64,000 bases of DNA from Amphritea atlantica (lineage in GTDB: Bacteria > Pseudomonadota > Gammaproteobacteria > Pseudomonadales > Balneatricaceae). Location of the stretch: assembly GCF_018860855.1 (NCBI RefSeq), contig NZ_JAHKQE010000028.1:62001-126000 (forward strand), read 5' to 3'. The position numbers were made by a program, and so were the translations under genes. The notes under the pieces are model-generated. The model was given only the letters and a program-made list of their open reading frames with translations, did no database searches and was not told the DNA's origin. Position 1 is the first letter of the stretch; each line of letters opens with the position of its first letter. Shown one piece after another: positions 17,923 to 27,167 of this stretch.

Positions 17923-19617
17923 TTATGTTGCTGAATCACTGAGTGTGTCGCCCGCGTTCTTTCTTACAGCGTCAATAATAGCTTTTAAACCATTGCCACG
18001 CGAGGGGCTAAGGTGTCGGCTTAGCTGTAGTTGTTCAAAGTAACCATCAATATCAAAGTCCAGAATTTCTTGTGCTTGTCGACCGTTTAGCGCAGCAAGA
18101 ACTAAGGCGATTAATCCGCGAATAATGCGGGCATCCGAGTCGGCGGCAAACCACAGTGCGCCGTCAGCGTCTTTTTCGACCATGACCCAGGCATCACTTT
18201 CACAACCGTTAATGCGCGGTGTATCGCTTTTCATCGTTACTGTAAATGATGGTAGGCGCTTGCCAAGTAGCATGATCTCCCGATAACGATCATTCCAGTT
18301 TTTTAAAGGTGTCAGTTTGGCCAGAATATCACGGTCATTCACTTCTCGACCAAAAGGGGAGCTATCAAAAACGGATTGAGTGGGCGCCGTTTCAGCGGTT
18401 GAAAATGAGCCACCTTGGGCGATTAGGCTGAGGGCTTCGGCAAAGCGTTCAACATCCTCAATGCTATTATAAAACGCGAATGAAGCGCGGATGGTGCCCG
18501 GTAAGCCAAGTCGTTCCATTAAGGGCATCGCGCAGTGATGGCCGGTACGTACCGCAATACCTTGTTGATCCAGCATCAGGCCGACATCCTGTTGATGGTG
18601 GCTGCTTAATTGAAATGACAAAATTGATGCGCAGGCGGTGGGGTTACCGATGCGGGTAAAGCCAGGAATTGCTGAGCATAACTCAATCGCTTTACTCATC
18701 AGCGCCCGTTCATGTCGGGCCAGCGCTTTACGGTCTAGGCGATTGAGAAAACGAATCGCTTCCGCTAACCCCAATGCGCCGCTGATATTAGGCGTGCCGG
18801 CTTCAAATTTAAACGGCAGGTCGTTGTATTCGGTGCCTGAAAAAGACACCTTACTAATCATCTCCCCACCGCTTTGCCAAGGCGGCATCGCCTCTAGCAG
18901 TGCTTGACGTCCGTAGAGAACACCGATACCGGTTGGGCCAAACAGTTTATGACCGGAAAATAGATAAAAGTCACAGCCGAGCCGTTGAACATCGACCTCG
19001 AGATGAGATACCGCCTGTGCGCCATCAACAATCACGGTGGCGCCCATACTCTTCGCTTGGCGAATCAATCCGGCCACCGGGTTGATAGTGCCTAGGGCAT
19101 TGGATATATGGGTCAGGCTGACAATGCGTGTTCGCTCATTGAGCAGCTCGGCAAAGCGTTGCAGGTTAAGGTCGCCATTATCATGAATCGGCACGACCTT
19201 GATCACTGCGCCGGTTTGTTCCGCTACGATCTGCCAAGGGACGATATTGGCGTGGTGTTCCAGTTCGGTTAGGAGGATCTCATCACCGGGTTGCAGCAAC
19301 GGGCGGGCATAGCTTTGTGCTATGAGATTGATCCCCTCCGTGGTGCCACGGGTCCAGATGATCTCCTGTTCACTGTCCGCATTGATAAAGGTTTTGATCT
19401 CTGTGCGCGCGGCTTCAAACAGGCGAGTGGCTTGTTCGCTCAGATGGTGGGCGCCCCGATGAACATTGGCATTCTGTTGTCGATAAAACTGTTCCACAGC
19501 ACGGATAACGGCCTCGGGTTTCTGGCTGGTGGCAGCATTATCAAGGTACACCAATGGCTGGTTGTTTATCTGCTGTTGCAGCGCTGGAAACTGTTTTCTG
19601 ACTGACTTGAGATCCAC
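17923..19617 (-). CDS. Cysteine desulfurase-SufE fusion (CsdA-CsdE type)
   Basis: A 564-residue two-domain protein. Residues 1-405 are a SufS/CsdA-type PLP enzyme: His123 in ELEHHANI, Asp198, PLP lysine Lys224 in SGHKLFGPTG and the catalytic Cys362 in RTGHHCA. Residues ~430-564 are a full SufE/CsdE domain with the persulfide-accepting Cys472 in RINGCESDAW. The enzyme would take sulfur from cysteine and pass it within one polypeptide. There is no frameshift at the junction; the linker is Thr/Ser-rich. The nearby tcdA gene suggests a Csd rather than a Suf role, since no sufBCD is present. Confidence 0.92.
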   Translation of the reverse strand: MDLKSVRKQFPALQQQINNQPLVYLDNAATSQKPEAVIRAVEQFYRQQNANVHRGAHHLSEQATRLFEAARTEIKTFINADSEQEIIWTRGTTEGINLIAQSYARPLLQPGDEILLTELEHHANIVPWQIVAEQTGAVIKVVPIHDNGDLNLQRFAELLNERTRIVSLTHISNALGTINPVAGLIRQAKSMGATVIVDGAQAVSHLEVDVQRLGCDFYLFSGHKLFGPTGIGVLYGRQALLEAMPPWQSGGEMISKVSFSGTEYNDLPFKFEAGTPNISGALGLAEAIRFLNRLDRKALARHERALMSKAIELCSAIPGFTRIGNPTACASILSFQLSSHHQQDVGLMLDQQGIAVRTGHHCAMPLMERLGLPGTIRASFAFYNSIEDVERFAEALSLIAQGGSFSTAETAPTQSVFDSSPFGREVNDRDILAKLTPLKNWNDRYREIMLLGKRLPSFTVTMKSDTPRINGCESDAWVMVEKDADGALWFAADSDARIIRGLIALVLAALNGRQAQEILDFDIDGYFEQLQLSRHLSPSRGNGLKAIIDAVRKNAGDTLSDSAT

Positions 19618-19629
19618 GTGACCTTCCCG

Positions 19630-20025
19630 TTACCGGTTTTGTTCAGGGTTATTTAACAGTTTGTTTAACTGGCTCTGCCAACGGGCAAACATCATGGCGC
19701 CAATAAACAGTGCCGCGACCAGCAGTGTTTCAGCTAAGCCGAGAATCGCGCTGCTATGAGCGGACATGGCGATGGTCACTGAATGCATGAAGTACACCGT
19801 GATAAAGAAACATAACCAGATGTGTCCACGCAGATGCTTCTTCAGAATAACCGGATAGAACAGTAGCAACGGCACTGTCTGGAAGGCCCAGATACTATAA
19901 GGGTTGGCGTTTTCGGGTGGCGCAATGATCAGGTGCCAAGCGGTTAGCAATAGAATCAGACCAAAATAGCTGAAGAGAGTCACAGCGCGGCTAATGGCCA
20001 CTTTTTTTACGAGAGTTTCCTGCAT
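19630..20025 (-). CDS. DUF2069 membrane protein
   Basis: 131 residues with four hydrophobic helices (~15-32, 45-58, 69-85, 97-112), matching DUF2069: WAFQTVPLLLFYPV, the HIWLCFFITVYF segment, and LGLAETLLVAALF. The function is unknown; small integral inner-membrane protein. It is the last gene of an arsC-wrbA-DUF2069 minus-strand set, starting 15 nt after wrbA. The same trio occurs in other gammaproteobacteria. Confidence 0.75.
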   Translation of the reverse strand: MQETLVKKVAISRAVTLFSYFGLILLLTAWHLIIAPPENANPYSIWAFQTVPLLLFYPVILKKHLRGHIWLCFFITVYFMHSVTIAMSAHSSAILGLAETLLVAALFIGAMMFARWQSQLNKLLNNPEQNR

Positions 20026-20040
20026 CTTTAATCCTGAATA

Positions 20041-20637
<597 letters not shown>

Positions 20638-20985
20638 TTACAGAATCTCCAGTACAGACTCTGGTGGGCGGCCGATGCGGGCCTGACCATTGGTAATCAC
20701 GATAGGACGTTCAATCAATCGTGGAAATTGCACCATTAACGCGATAATTTGCTGATCGCTTAGGCTGTCATCGTTTAGATTGTTCTCTTTGTATTCCGCC
20801 TCGCCTTTGCGCAGTAGTTCACGGGGGCTTATACCCAGTTGTGAAATGACGTCGGCTAGTTGTTCTTCCGTGGGCGGGTTTTCTAGATAGAGGCGTATAT
20901 TAGGGGTAATACCTTTCTCTTCCAACAGCGCGAGTGTAGCGCGGGATTTTGAGCAGCGTGGATTATGATAAATTTCAACAGACAT
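20638..20985 (-). CDS. arsC: ArsC-family glutaredoxin-type arsenate reductase
   Basis: 115 residues of the thioredoxin-fold ArsC/Spx family. Cys11 in HNPRCSKSR is the catalytic cysteine, and RLIERPIVI and IGRPPE carry the expected arginines. By family it reduces arsenate using glutathione and glutaredoxin. There is no arsenite exporter or ArsR next to it, so a housekeeping YfgD-like role is also possible. First gene of the arsC-wrbA-DUF2069 operon. Confidence 0.88.
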   Translation of the reverse strand: MSVEIYHNPRCSKSRATLALLEEKGITPNIRLYLENPPTEEQLADVISQLGISPRELLRKGEAEYKENNLNDDSLSDQQIIALMVQFPRLIERPIVITNGQARIGRPPESVLEIL

Positions 20986-21106
20986 GGTACTTATCCTGTT
21001 CGGAATGACAGTTTTTGATGTAAGTGCGATATTGTATACAGCTTAGCTACCAGCCTAAAGAGCGGCAGGGTATTATATCTGTTTTATTCATCGTTACAGG
21101 ATCGTT

Positions 21107-22405
21107 ATGAAGGGCAATCATCTGTATACCCTGCGGGGAATTGGGCATTTTATGCTCTATTTAGCTCGCCAGTTTATCAATAATAAAGGGATGCTGAATG
21201 CCTCCGCGTTAACTTACACGACTTTGTTTGCGGTGGTGCCGCTGATGACGGTTTCATATGCGATGTTAGCGGCGATCCCTTCGTTTCAGGGCGCGGGAGA
21301 GCAGTTGCAGAGCTGGATTTTTGAAAACTTTGTCCCGGCAACCGGTGCGGTCGTGCAGGAGTATTTGAGTGATTTCGCTGCTCAGGCCAGTAAGTTAACC
21401 GCAGTGGGTTTGATCTTCCTATTTGTTACATCAATTATGATGATGAAAAATATTGAGGGCGCTTTTAACCGTATCTGGCGGGTGAGCGAGCCACGTAAAG
21501 GGATGTCGAGTTTTCTGCTGTACTGGGCCGTCTTAAGCCTTGGGCCGATCCTGATTGGCTTGGGCTTGTTGGTTAGTTCCTATATCGCTTCGCTGTCTCT
21601 GTTTACCAGTGCGACGGAGTTAGTCGGCCGAGCGCGGTTATTATCGGCCTTGCCCTTAGTCATGTCGGCTGCCGCCTTTACGCTGCTTTACGCGGCGGTA
21701 CCTAACTGTAAGGTGCCACTGCGCAATGCCATTATTGGTGGTCTAGTCGTGGCAATTCTATTTGAAACGGCCAAACGTGCCTTTGCGCTGTTTGTCACCC
21801 AGTTTCCTTCCTATGAGTTGATCTACGGAGCCTTTGCCGCCGTGCCGTTGTTTTTGGCATGGATCTTTATCTCTTGGACGATTATTCTGCTCGGGGCTGA
21901 ATTGAGCCGTGCATTGACGGTCTACCGGGATCATCGCAAAGGCAAGCATCTGTCGCATCTGCATACGTTAGTCGCGGTGCTGCAGCGTCTTTGGAAGGCA
22001 CAGCAGGTGGGAGAGTCGCTTTCTGATCGACAGCTGTTACAGCAGGTGGAAGGGCTCGAACAGAATGAGTGGGATCACTATAATGGTATTTTACTGCATG
22101 CTTCGGTGATCAGTCGTACTGAGAAAGGCGGCTATATATTGGCTCGAGATATGGGTAACTTTACGCTGGATCAGTTGAATCAACTACTTCCATGGCCGCT
22201 GCCAGAATGCTCGCCGGTGGCCGCCGTGACGCCTTGGCAGCAGGTGTTAGATCAGCGGTTACAACATCTCTGTGAAGTGCGTCGACAAGATCTGGGTCTG
22301 ACGCTTGAGCAGTTGTTTACCGAAAAAGCTAAGGGTGATGCTGAGCTTGAACTGCCCAGCACGCCTATTCTAAACGATGTTTCACAACCGCAAGAGGGTT
22401 CTTAA
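21107..22405 (+). CDS. yihY: YihY-family inner membrane protein
   Basis: 432 residues with about six transmembrane helices in the first 290 residues and a soluble tail. The family signature ASALTYTTLFAVVPLM, then MMKNIEGAFNRIWR and YGAFAAVPLFLAWIFISW, are present. The family (UPF0761, formerly called RNase BN in error) has unknown function, probably a transporter-like membrane protein. ATG 21107; the acylphosphatase gene begins immediately after its stop. The tail here (from ~295) includes a winged-helix-like region typical of the longer members. Confidence 0.88.
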   Translation: MKGNHLYTLRGIGHFMLYLARQFINNKGMLNASALTYTTLFAVVPLMTVSYAMLAAIPSFQGAGEQLQSWIFENFVPATGAVVQEYLSDFAAQASKLTAVGLIFLFVTSIMMMKNIEGAFNRIWRVSEPRKGMSSFLLYWAVLSLGPILIGLGLLVSSYIASLSLFTSATELVGRARLLSALPLVMSAAAFTLLYAAVPNCKVPLRNAIIGGLVVAILFETAKRAFALFVTQFPSYELIYGAFAAVPLFLAWIFISWTIILLGAELSRALTVYRDHRKGKHLSHLHTLVAVLQRLWKAQQVGESLSDRQLLQQVEGLEQNEWDHYNGILLHASVISRTEKGGYILARDMGNFTLDQLNQLLPWPLPECSPVAAVTPWQQVLDQRLQHLCEVRRQDLGLTLEQLFTEKAKGDAELELPSTPILNDVSQPQEGS

Positions 22406-22678
22406 ATGGTGCAATGTTTACACGCTTTTGTCAGTGGTCGGGTACAGGGTGTTTGGTTTCGAAAATCAACACTGGAAGCCGCGCAGGCGCATGGGTTAAC
22501 TGGCTGGGTACGTAACCTCGATGATGGTCGGGTCGAAGTGATGGCTCATGGGCACGAACATGGATTGTTGCAACTGGAAGCTTGGCTGAGTATCGGGCCT
22601 GAATTGGCGACGGTGGCCGAGGTAAAAAGTGCACGGGTTGAGCCTGCAGAGGAGTATATCGAGTTTATGATTATCTGA
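22406..22678 (+). CDS. acyP: Acylphosphatase
   Basis: 90 residues. The two catalytic residues of the family are in place: the arginine in the GRVQGVWFR loop and the asparagine in GWVRNLDDG. The enzyme hydrolyses acyl phosphates such as carbamoyl or acetyl phosphate. It begins directly after the yihY stop (TAAATG) and is followed by a hairpin terminator. Confidence 0.95.
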   Translation: MVQCLHAFVSGRVQGVWFRKSTLEAAQAHGLTGWVRNLDDGRVEVMAHGHEHGLLQLEAWLSIGPELATVAEVKSARVEPAEEYIEFMII

Positions 22679-22741
22679 TGGCCCCTGATAAGCCGCCTGA
22701 CGTGAAACGCTAAGGTTGTGTTGCGGCAAATTGATATAGCT

Positions 22742-22777
22742 AAGAGCTGTCGAATTTATATTCGATGGCTCTTTTTT
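22742..22777 (+). terminator. Rho-independent terminator after acyP
   Basis: AAGAGC and TCGAAT (22742-22755) pair with ATTCGA and GCTCTT (22760-22773) around a short loop, with a 2-nt mismatch between the two stem parts, followed by a T run. Confidence 0.8.
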
Positions 22778-22919
22778 ATGGCTGGAAGGTTGATGAATCA
22801 ACGCCTACCCAAGGGTATGGCAATTAAGGTGTTGGTTTATCTGTCGTGATTTGGAGAGGAATATTAGTCTTGGCTGTTATCAAAGGTTTTATCCTTTTCA
22901 GCTTTGAACGATCAATGTT

Positions 22920-22954
22920 CAGTCTTCAGTCTTCAGTCTTCAGTCTTCAGTCTT
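22920..22954. repeat. Five tandem copies of a 7-bp repeat
   Basis: CAGTCTT is repeated five times without change. On the minus strand it begins inside the last codons of the transglycosylase gene (Glu-Asp-stop) and continues into the 3' untranslated stretch. The first copy supplies the stop codon, so gain or loss of later copies would not alter the protein. Confidence 0.85.
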
Positions 22955-23528
22955 CATAGCGGCGTTGGCTGCGGTACACTTTTTCGGGATACCAAACTTT
23001 GCCATAGCTGCCGTTATAGCGGGCTAAGGCTTCGGTTAGGTTGCCTTTGGAGCGCTTGAGGTAGTGTTTCAAAATAGTGGCGCCGTAGCGGAGATTGGTT
23101 TTGATATTGGTAAGATTGTCATCATTGCGGCCAATCTCTTTTTTCCAGAAAGGCATAATCTGCATCAGCCCCTGTGCACCAACGACCGATACAGCAAAGC
23201 GGTCGAAACGGCTTTCTGTGTGGATGACGCCGAGGAGCAGAGCGGGTGGTAGTTGTACGCGGTCTGCTTCGGCGTGCACGGTTCTGAGAATCTCGATGCG
23301 TTCTCGATCACTGTCCACATAGCGTTTGATTCGGCCGGACATATCCATCAACCAAACCTCGGCGGCAAATCGATCTTCGAAACTACTGCTATCGGCAAAC
23401 GCCTGTTTCAACTCTTCCCGTAATTCAGGGTCGATTTCCTGCGTCGCCGCCGATAGCGATAAGCTCCATACCAGTAACAACAGAGTCGTGATCAGTCGCA
23501 CAAAGAGATTCCTAAGCGGTTTAAACAT
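22947..23528 (-). CDS. SLT-domain lytic transglycosylase
   Basis: 193 residues with a signal peptide (LITTLLLLVWSLSLSAA). The SLT domain occupies the C-terminal ~120 residues: catalytic glutamate in GVIHTESRFD, then VVGAQGLMQIMPFW, NLRYGATILKHYL and ALARYNG. It cleaves peptidoglycan glycan strands in the periplasm. It is short, without the repeat domains of MltC or Slt. Its last codons overlap a 7-bp tandem repeat. Confidence 0.9.
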   Translation of the reverse strand: MFKPLRNLFVRLITTLLLLVWSLSLSAATQEIDPELREELKQAFADSSSFEDRFAAEVWLMDMSGRIKRYVDSDRERIEILRTVHAEADRVQLPPALLLGVIHTESRFDRFAVSVVGAQGLMQIMPFWKKEIGRNDDNLTNIKTNLRYGATILKHYLKRSKGNLTEALARYNGSYGKVWYPEKVYRSQRRYED

Positions 23529-23543
23529 GGATTATAGCGGTTT

Positions 23544-23846
23544 TTAAATGACCGCTTCAAAACCTTCAAATTGTGGTGGGCCCATATAGATATCTTTGCG
23601 GCCACCGGCATTAGCATGGGCTTTTTTGAAGGCATCGGATTTTAGCCAGCCATCAAATGCCGCTTTGTCCTGCCAGACAGCATGGGATGACATCAGTGTG
23701 TACTCTTCGGTGGTGTCGCCCTGCAACAGGTTGAAGGAGATAAAGCCCGGCACTGATTCGAGGTGGCTATCGCGGTTTTTCCAGATGTCGATAAAGTCTT
23801 GTTCGTGGCCCAGTTTAATACGGAAACGGTTCATGGCAATAAACAT
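23544..23846 (-). CDS. ABM-domain heme monooxygenase-like protein (IsdG/HmoB type)
   Basis: 100 residues forming one antibiotic-biosynthesis-monooxygenase (dimeric ferredoxin-like) domain. MFIAMNRFRI at the start, VPGFISFNLL, the YTLMSSHAVWQD strand and FKKAHANAGG closely resemble proteobacterial IsdG-like heme-degrading proteins, which release iron from heme. I see no Fur box in front. It lies 15 bp upstream of the transglycosylase on the same strand and may share its transcript. Confidence 0.75.
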   Translation of the reverse strand: MFIAMNRFRIKLGHEQDFIDIWKNRDSHLESVPGFISFNLLQGDTTEEYTLMSSHAVWQDKAAFDGWLKSDAFKKAHANAGGRKDIYMGPPQFEGFEAVI

Positions 23847-24173
23847 AGCGAGTGAGTTCCTATCAGAGTGTAAGGCGGTTCAGCGGGTCGTTGATAAGCA
23901 AGGGCTGAACCTTATGGTGTTAATAATGCTTGGCTTTGGCGGGGATTTCCAGCCTTCGGGCAAGGTATTCAGCAATACTGTTTGAGTAGACTCGGTTTTC
24001 GTCGTGTTGTTCCCCCACTTTTGAGGTGATAACCGGTAATGGGGTGCCGAAGTGGCGATTGGCCGTTATTTTAGGCAAAAAAAAGCAGGCGCGAGGCCTG
24101 CTTCGATTACTGAGGACTTAAATGAACCCTAGGGCTTAAATTAACTGAGCCCCGAGATAAGCCCTGAGAGATT
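23847..24173. other. Intergenic region before the proS 3' end
   Basis: About 330 bp between two minus-strand genes. It contains the proS terminator (24077-24104) and must contain the promoter of the ABM-domain gene. A plus-strand frame running through it is the shadow of the ABM gene and has no support. Confidence 0.5.
24077..24104 (-). terminator. Rho-independent terminator of proS
   Basis: On the minus strand AAGCAGGC pairs with GCCTGCTT (24083-24090 with 24096-24103) and is followed by eight Ts (24077-24084). It lies about 70 bp beyond the proS stop. Confidence 0.88.
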
Positions 24174-25895
24174 TTACTGTGCGAAGGTTGAGCGCATAAA
24201 CGCATCGAGTTCGGCCAGTTGAATCTCCTGCTTGTCGGCTGCGCGGCGGTATTTATACTCTACGGTGCCCGCTTCAAGACCGCGATCAGAGATCACGATA
24301 CGATGAGGAATGCCCATCAGTTCCATATCGGCCATCTTAGCACCAGGGCTAACCTTAGGGCGATCATCAAGAATCACGTCATAGCCTGCCGCTGTCAGTG
24401 TTTCATACAGGGCATCAGCTTGGCTGCGAACCGCTTCCGATTTTTCATACTTAAGCGCAACCAGTGCAATGCTGAATGGCGCAATCGCTTCTGGCCAGAT
24501 AATGCCGCGGTCGTCATAGTTTTGCTCAATGGCAGCAGCTACCACACGGGAAACCCCGATACCGTAACAGCCCATATCCATGGTGACGGCTTTGCCATTT
24601 TCATCCAGAACGTTGGCATTCAGTGCTTTGGCGTACTGTTGTCCAAGTTGGAAAATATGGCCCACTTCGATACCGCGTTTAATGACGATGTTACCTTTAC
24701 CGCAAGGGCTAGGGTCGCCTTCGACGACATTACGTAGATCGGCCACTTCGGGTAGGGCAACATCACGCTCCCAGTTGACACCGAAGTAGTGCTTGCCTTC
24801 GATATTGGCACCGGCACCGAAGTCAGACATCATCGCAACGGTACGGTCAACGATACAAGGGATTGGCAGATTGACTGGACCGAGGGAGCCAGGGCCGGCA
24901 CCGATGAGTGCTTTAATAGCTTCTTCATCGGCCATTTCTAATGGTACGGCAACCTGCGGTAGTTTTTCTGCTTTGATCTCGTTGAGGTCGTGATCGCCGC
25001 GTACCAGCAATGCAACAAAGTCGGCATCGCACTCGTCAGACGCGTTTACAAACAGTGTCTTGATGGTTTTTTCAATCGGTAAATTATGCAGTTCAACCAA
25101 CTGAGCGATGGTTTTGGCGTTGGGTGTTTCTACCAATCTCATCTCTTCGGTGGGCGCTGCGCGTTCACCTGCAGGGGCTACGGCTTCGGCTTTTTCAATA
25201 TTCGCGGCAAAATCACTGCTATCGGAAAAGGCGATATCGTCCTCACCTGAATCGGCCAGTACATGGAATTCATGGGATGAATTACCACCAATTGAGCCGT
25301 TATCGGCCAGTACAGGGCGGTAGTCCAGTCCGATACGGTCAAATATTTTGCAATAAGTTTGATGCATCAGATCGTAAGTCTGCTGCAGAGACTCCAGATT
25401 ACAATGGAAAGAGTAAGCGTCTTTCATAATAAATTCGCGTGAGCGCATGATGCCGAAGCGAGGTCGGACTTCATCACGGAACTTGGTCTGAATCTGGTAG
25501 AAGTTAGCAGGCAACTGCTTGTAACTATGTATCTCGTTGCGCACCAGGTCAGTGATCACTTCTTCGTGGGTTGGACCTACGCAGAATTCGCGGTTATGGC
25601 GGTCATGCAAACGCAGCAGTTCTGGGCCATACTTTTCCCAGCGACCGGATTCCTGCCATAGCTCAGCGGGTTGAATAGACGGCATCAGGACTTCCTGAGC
25701 GCCGGATTTGTCCATCTCTTCACGAACAATCCGTTCAACTTTGCGCAGGGTACGCAGACCCGTGGGCAGCCAGTTGTACAGCCCCGCCGCGACTTTACGG
25801 ACCATGCCCGAGCGAAGCATCAGCTGGTGGCTGATAACTTCTGCATCAGAAGGTGTTTCTTTCAGTGTTGCAATCAGAAATTGACTGGCGCGCAT
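24174..25895 (-). CDS. proS: Prolyl-tRNA synthetase
   Basis: 573 residues, the bacterial-type ProRS that charges tRNA-Pro. Class II motifs are clear: motif 1 region [17 protein letters not shown], motif 2 [26 protein letters not shown], and motif 3 [10 protein letters not shown]. Between motifs 2 and 3 (about 225-405) lies the INS editing domain that deacylates Ala-tRNA-Pro, with the usual [12 protein letters not shown] start. The C-terminal anticodon-binding domain follows. Monocistronic with its own terminator. Confidence 0.97.
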   Translation of the reverse strand: MRASQFLIATLKETPSDAEVISHQLMLRSGMVRKVAAGLYNWLPTGLRTLRKVERIVREEMDKSGAQEVLMPSIQPAELWQESGRWEKYGPELLRLHDRHNREFCVGPTHEEVITDLVRNEIHSYKQLPANFYQIQTKFRDEVRPRFGIMRSREFIMKDAYSFHCNLESLQQTYDLMHQTYCKIFDRIGLDYRPVLADNGSIGGNSSHEFHVLADSGEDDIAFSDSSDFAANIEKAEAVAPAGERAAPTEEMRLVETPNAKTIAQLVELHNLPIEKTIKTLFVNASDECDADFVALLVRGDHDLNEIKAEKLPQVAVPLEMADEEAIKALIGAGPGSLGPVNLPIPCIVDRTVAMMSDFGAGANIEGKHYFGVNWERDVALPEVADLRNVVEGDPSPCGKGNIVIKRGIEVGHIFQLGQQYAKALNANVLDENGKAVTMDMGCYGIGVSRVVAAAIEQNYDDRGIIWPEAIAPFSIALVALKYEKSEAVRSQADALYETLTAAGYDVILDDRPKVSPGAKMADMELMGIPHRIVISDRGLEAGTVEYKYRRAADKQEIQLAELDAFMRSTFAQ

Positions 25896-26072
25896 AGATT
25901 TTTATACCTGATATCCGAAACTTTAAAGAGCAAGCATTTTAGGGGGGGGAGGCGTTTGGAACAAGGGGGCAACGGAACTATTCAATATAAAAACCTAAAT
26001 ACTGATATCACACAGGTTCCTTTGGCCTCAGGAGGCTCTATAATCGGCCGCTGATGTTACAGGGGAAAAACG

Positions 26073-26579
26073 ATGCAGCTTAAAGAGATCAACAAAGAAC
26101 GTTACAGTAAACATTATAAGCAGACGATGGTTGGCGTGGTGATTGTACTGGCGGTGATTGCATTAGCGGTCTCTACCCTACTGATTCAGTTATTGGGTAA
26201 TGGCGATGGCAGTCATTTTTGGTTTAACGTGGCTGGCGTCGTTTGTGGCGGCGTTGTGGTGTTGATGCTGCTGCGTCGTTACCGTCACCATGAGTATATG
26301 CATGAGATGGTCTATGTTTGGGATCTGAAACAGATGCTGAATAAGATCTATCGTAAGCAGAAAAAGATCAAAGCAGCGATGGAAGAGGGCGATCGAGACG
26401 CGATGATCATCATGAACTGGAGTTATAACGGTTCAGAGCAGTTGTATAACTTAGATAACAACACTATCACCATGGAAGACCTGCACGAATCGATGCGAGA
26501 GCTGCAACAGGTTATGGACAAATATGGTGTAAGCGTTAGCAATGACGATTTTCGCCCTGAGATGTTGGATAAGTTTTGA
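26073..26579 (+). CDS. DUF3087 membrane protein
   Basis: 168 residues with two N-terminal transmembrane helices (about 21-42 and 50-66) and a cytoplasmic helical tail rich in charged residues. HYKQTMVGVVIVLAVIALAVS, HHEYMHEMVYVWDLKQMLNKIYRK and YNGSEQLYNLDNNTIT fit DUF3087, an uncharacterised proteobacterial family. It is divergent from proS, with 177 bp between them. Confidence 0.75.
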   Translation: MQLKEINKERYSKHYKQTMVGVVIVLAVIALAVSTLLIQLLGNGDGSHFWFNVAGVVCGGVVVLMLLRRYRHHEYMHEMVYVWDLKQMLNKIYRKQKKIKAAMEEGDRDAMIIMNWSYNGSEQLYNLDNNTITMEDLHESMRELQQVMDKYGVSVSNDDFRPEMLDKF

Positions 26580-27077
26580 GTTTAAGCTTTTAACGTCAAC
26601 ATAATTTAAATCATGTCAGGGCGTCGTTGCGATCAGACGCGCCGCCTTGGTCTTTAGGTATCTGTGCTTGCGAGTGTTCAGCTATGACGTCCAACTTTTC
26701 GCGAGCAACGCGCATAATAGGGCGGCGTTAAGGCCGATTCTATTATTCACATCATCACTCCTAGGGCTCTAACGCTGAGCTTTAGCGACTCACTTAAGCC
26801 GTCAGACGACTGCGCTTATATTTTAATGAACTCAGATGTGTCGTCGTTGTGTGTGCTTAAGCGGCAGTCTCATCAGATTAGACTCAGGCAGCCGTCTTCT
26901 CCTAAGAACGATAATGTCTGTTTTTTTCGGTGATTTTTTGTTGCAGTATTCGTCGCTTCAATCTCTGTTTTTCCCCGAGTATTTCTAAATACACATGTTT
27001 ATTCACCAAAGCTTAGCTATTTAATTAGGGTAATCCCCTGAGAAAAATGGTTTTTTTCTAATTGAAAGTAAAAATAA

Positions 27078-27105
27078 TTGACACACCTGTTTTAAAGAGT
27101 AGCAT
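27078..27105 (+). promoter_or_regulatory. Sigma-70 type promoter of the efe operon
   Basis: A perfect -35 TTGACA at 27078-27083 and a -10-like TAGCAT at 27100-27105, 16 bp apart, place the transcription start inside the Fur box just downstream. Confidence 0.6.
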
Positions 27106-27108
27106 TTC

Positions 27109-27127
27109 GCAAATGATAGTCATTCTT
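27109..27127 (+). promoter_or_regulatory. Fur box
   Basis: By eye the 19 bp match the E. coli Fur consensus at 14 positions, with the intact core AATGATA-TCATT. Located between the -10 and the efe start codon, it fits iron-dependent repression of the operon. Confidence 0.75.
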
Positions 27128-27167
27128 ATTCGCAGTGTAGTTAGCTTCACGTAATTACGAGGTATTT

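Larger units (their letters stand above)
26580..27167. other. Long intergenic region upstream of the iron-uptake operon
   Basis: About 590 bp with no convincing ORF. The right end holds the efe promoter and a Fur box. Around 26862-26894 an extended inverted repeat (CGGC-AGTCT, 9-nt loop, AGACT, then GCCG) is followed 26 bp later by a run of seven Ts at 26921-26927, so a structured RNA is possible. The left part contains GC-rich inverted segments (GCGTC/GACGC near 26620-26640; CGCCGCC/GGCGGCG) that I cannot assign. Confidence 0.45.

Noticed and set aside
22806-22817. TACCC-AA-GGGTA as a third copy of the acyl-CoA operator
   Set aside because: Spacer and flanks differ from the other two sites, and the position is beyond a terminator between unrelated genes.
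24219-24737. 172-codon plus-strand open frame inside proS
   Set aside because: Antisense shadow of a conserved gene without any family match.
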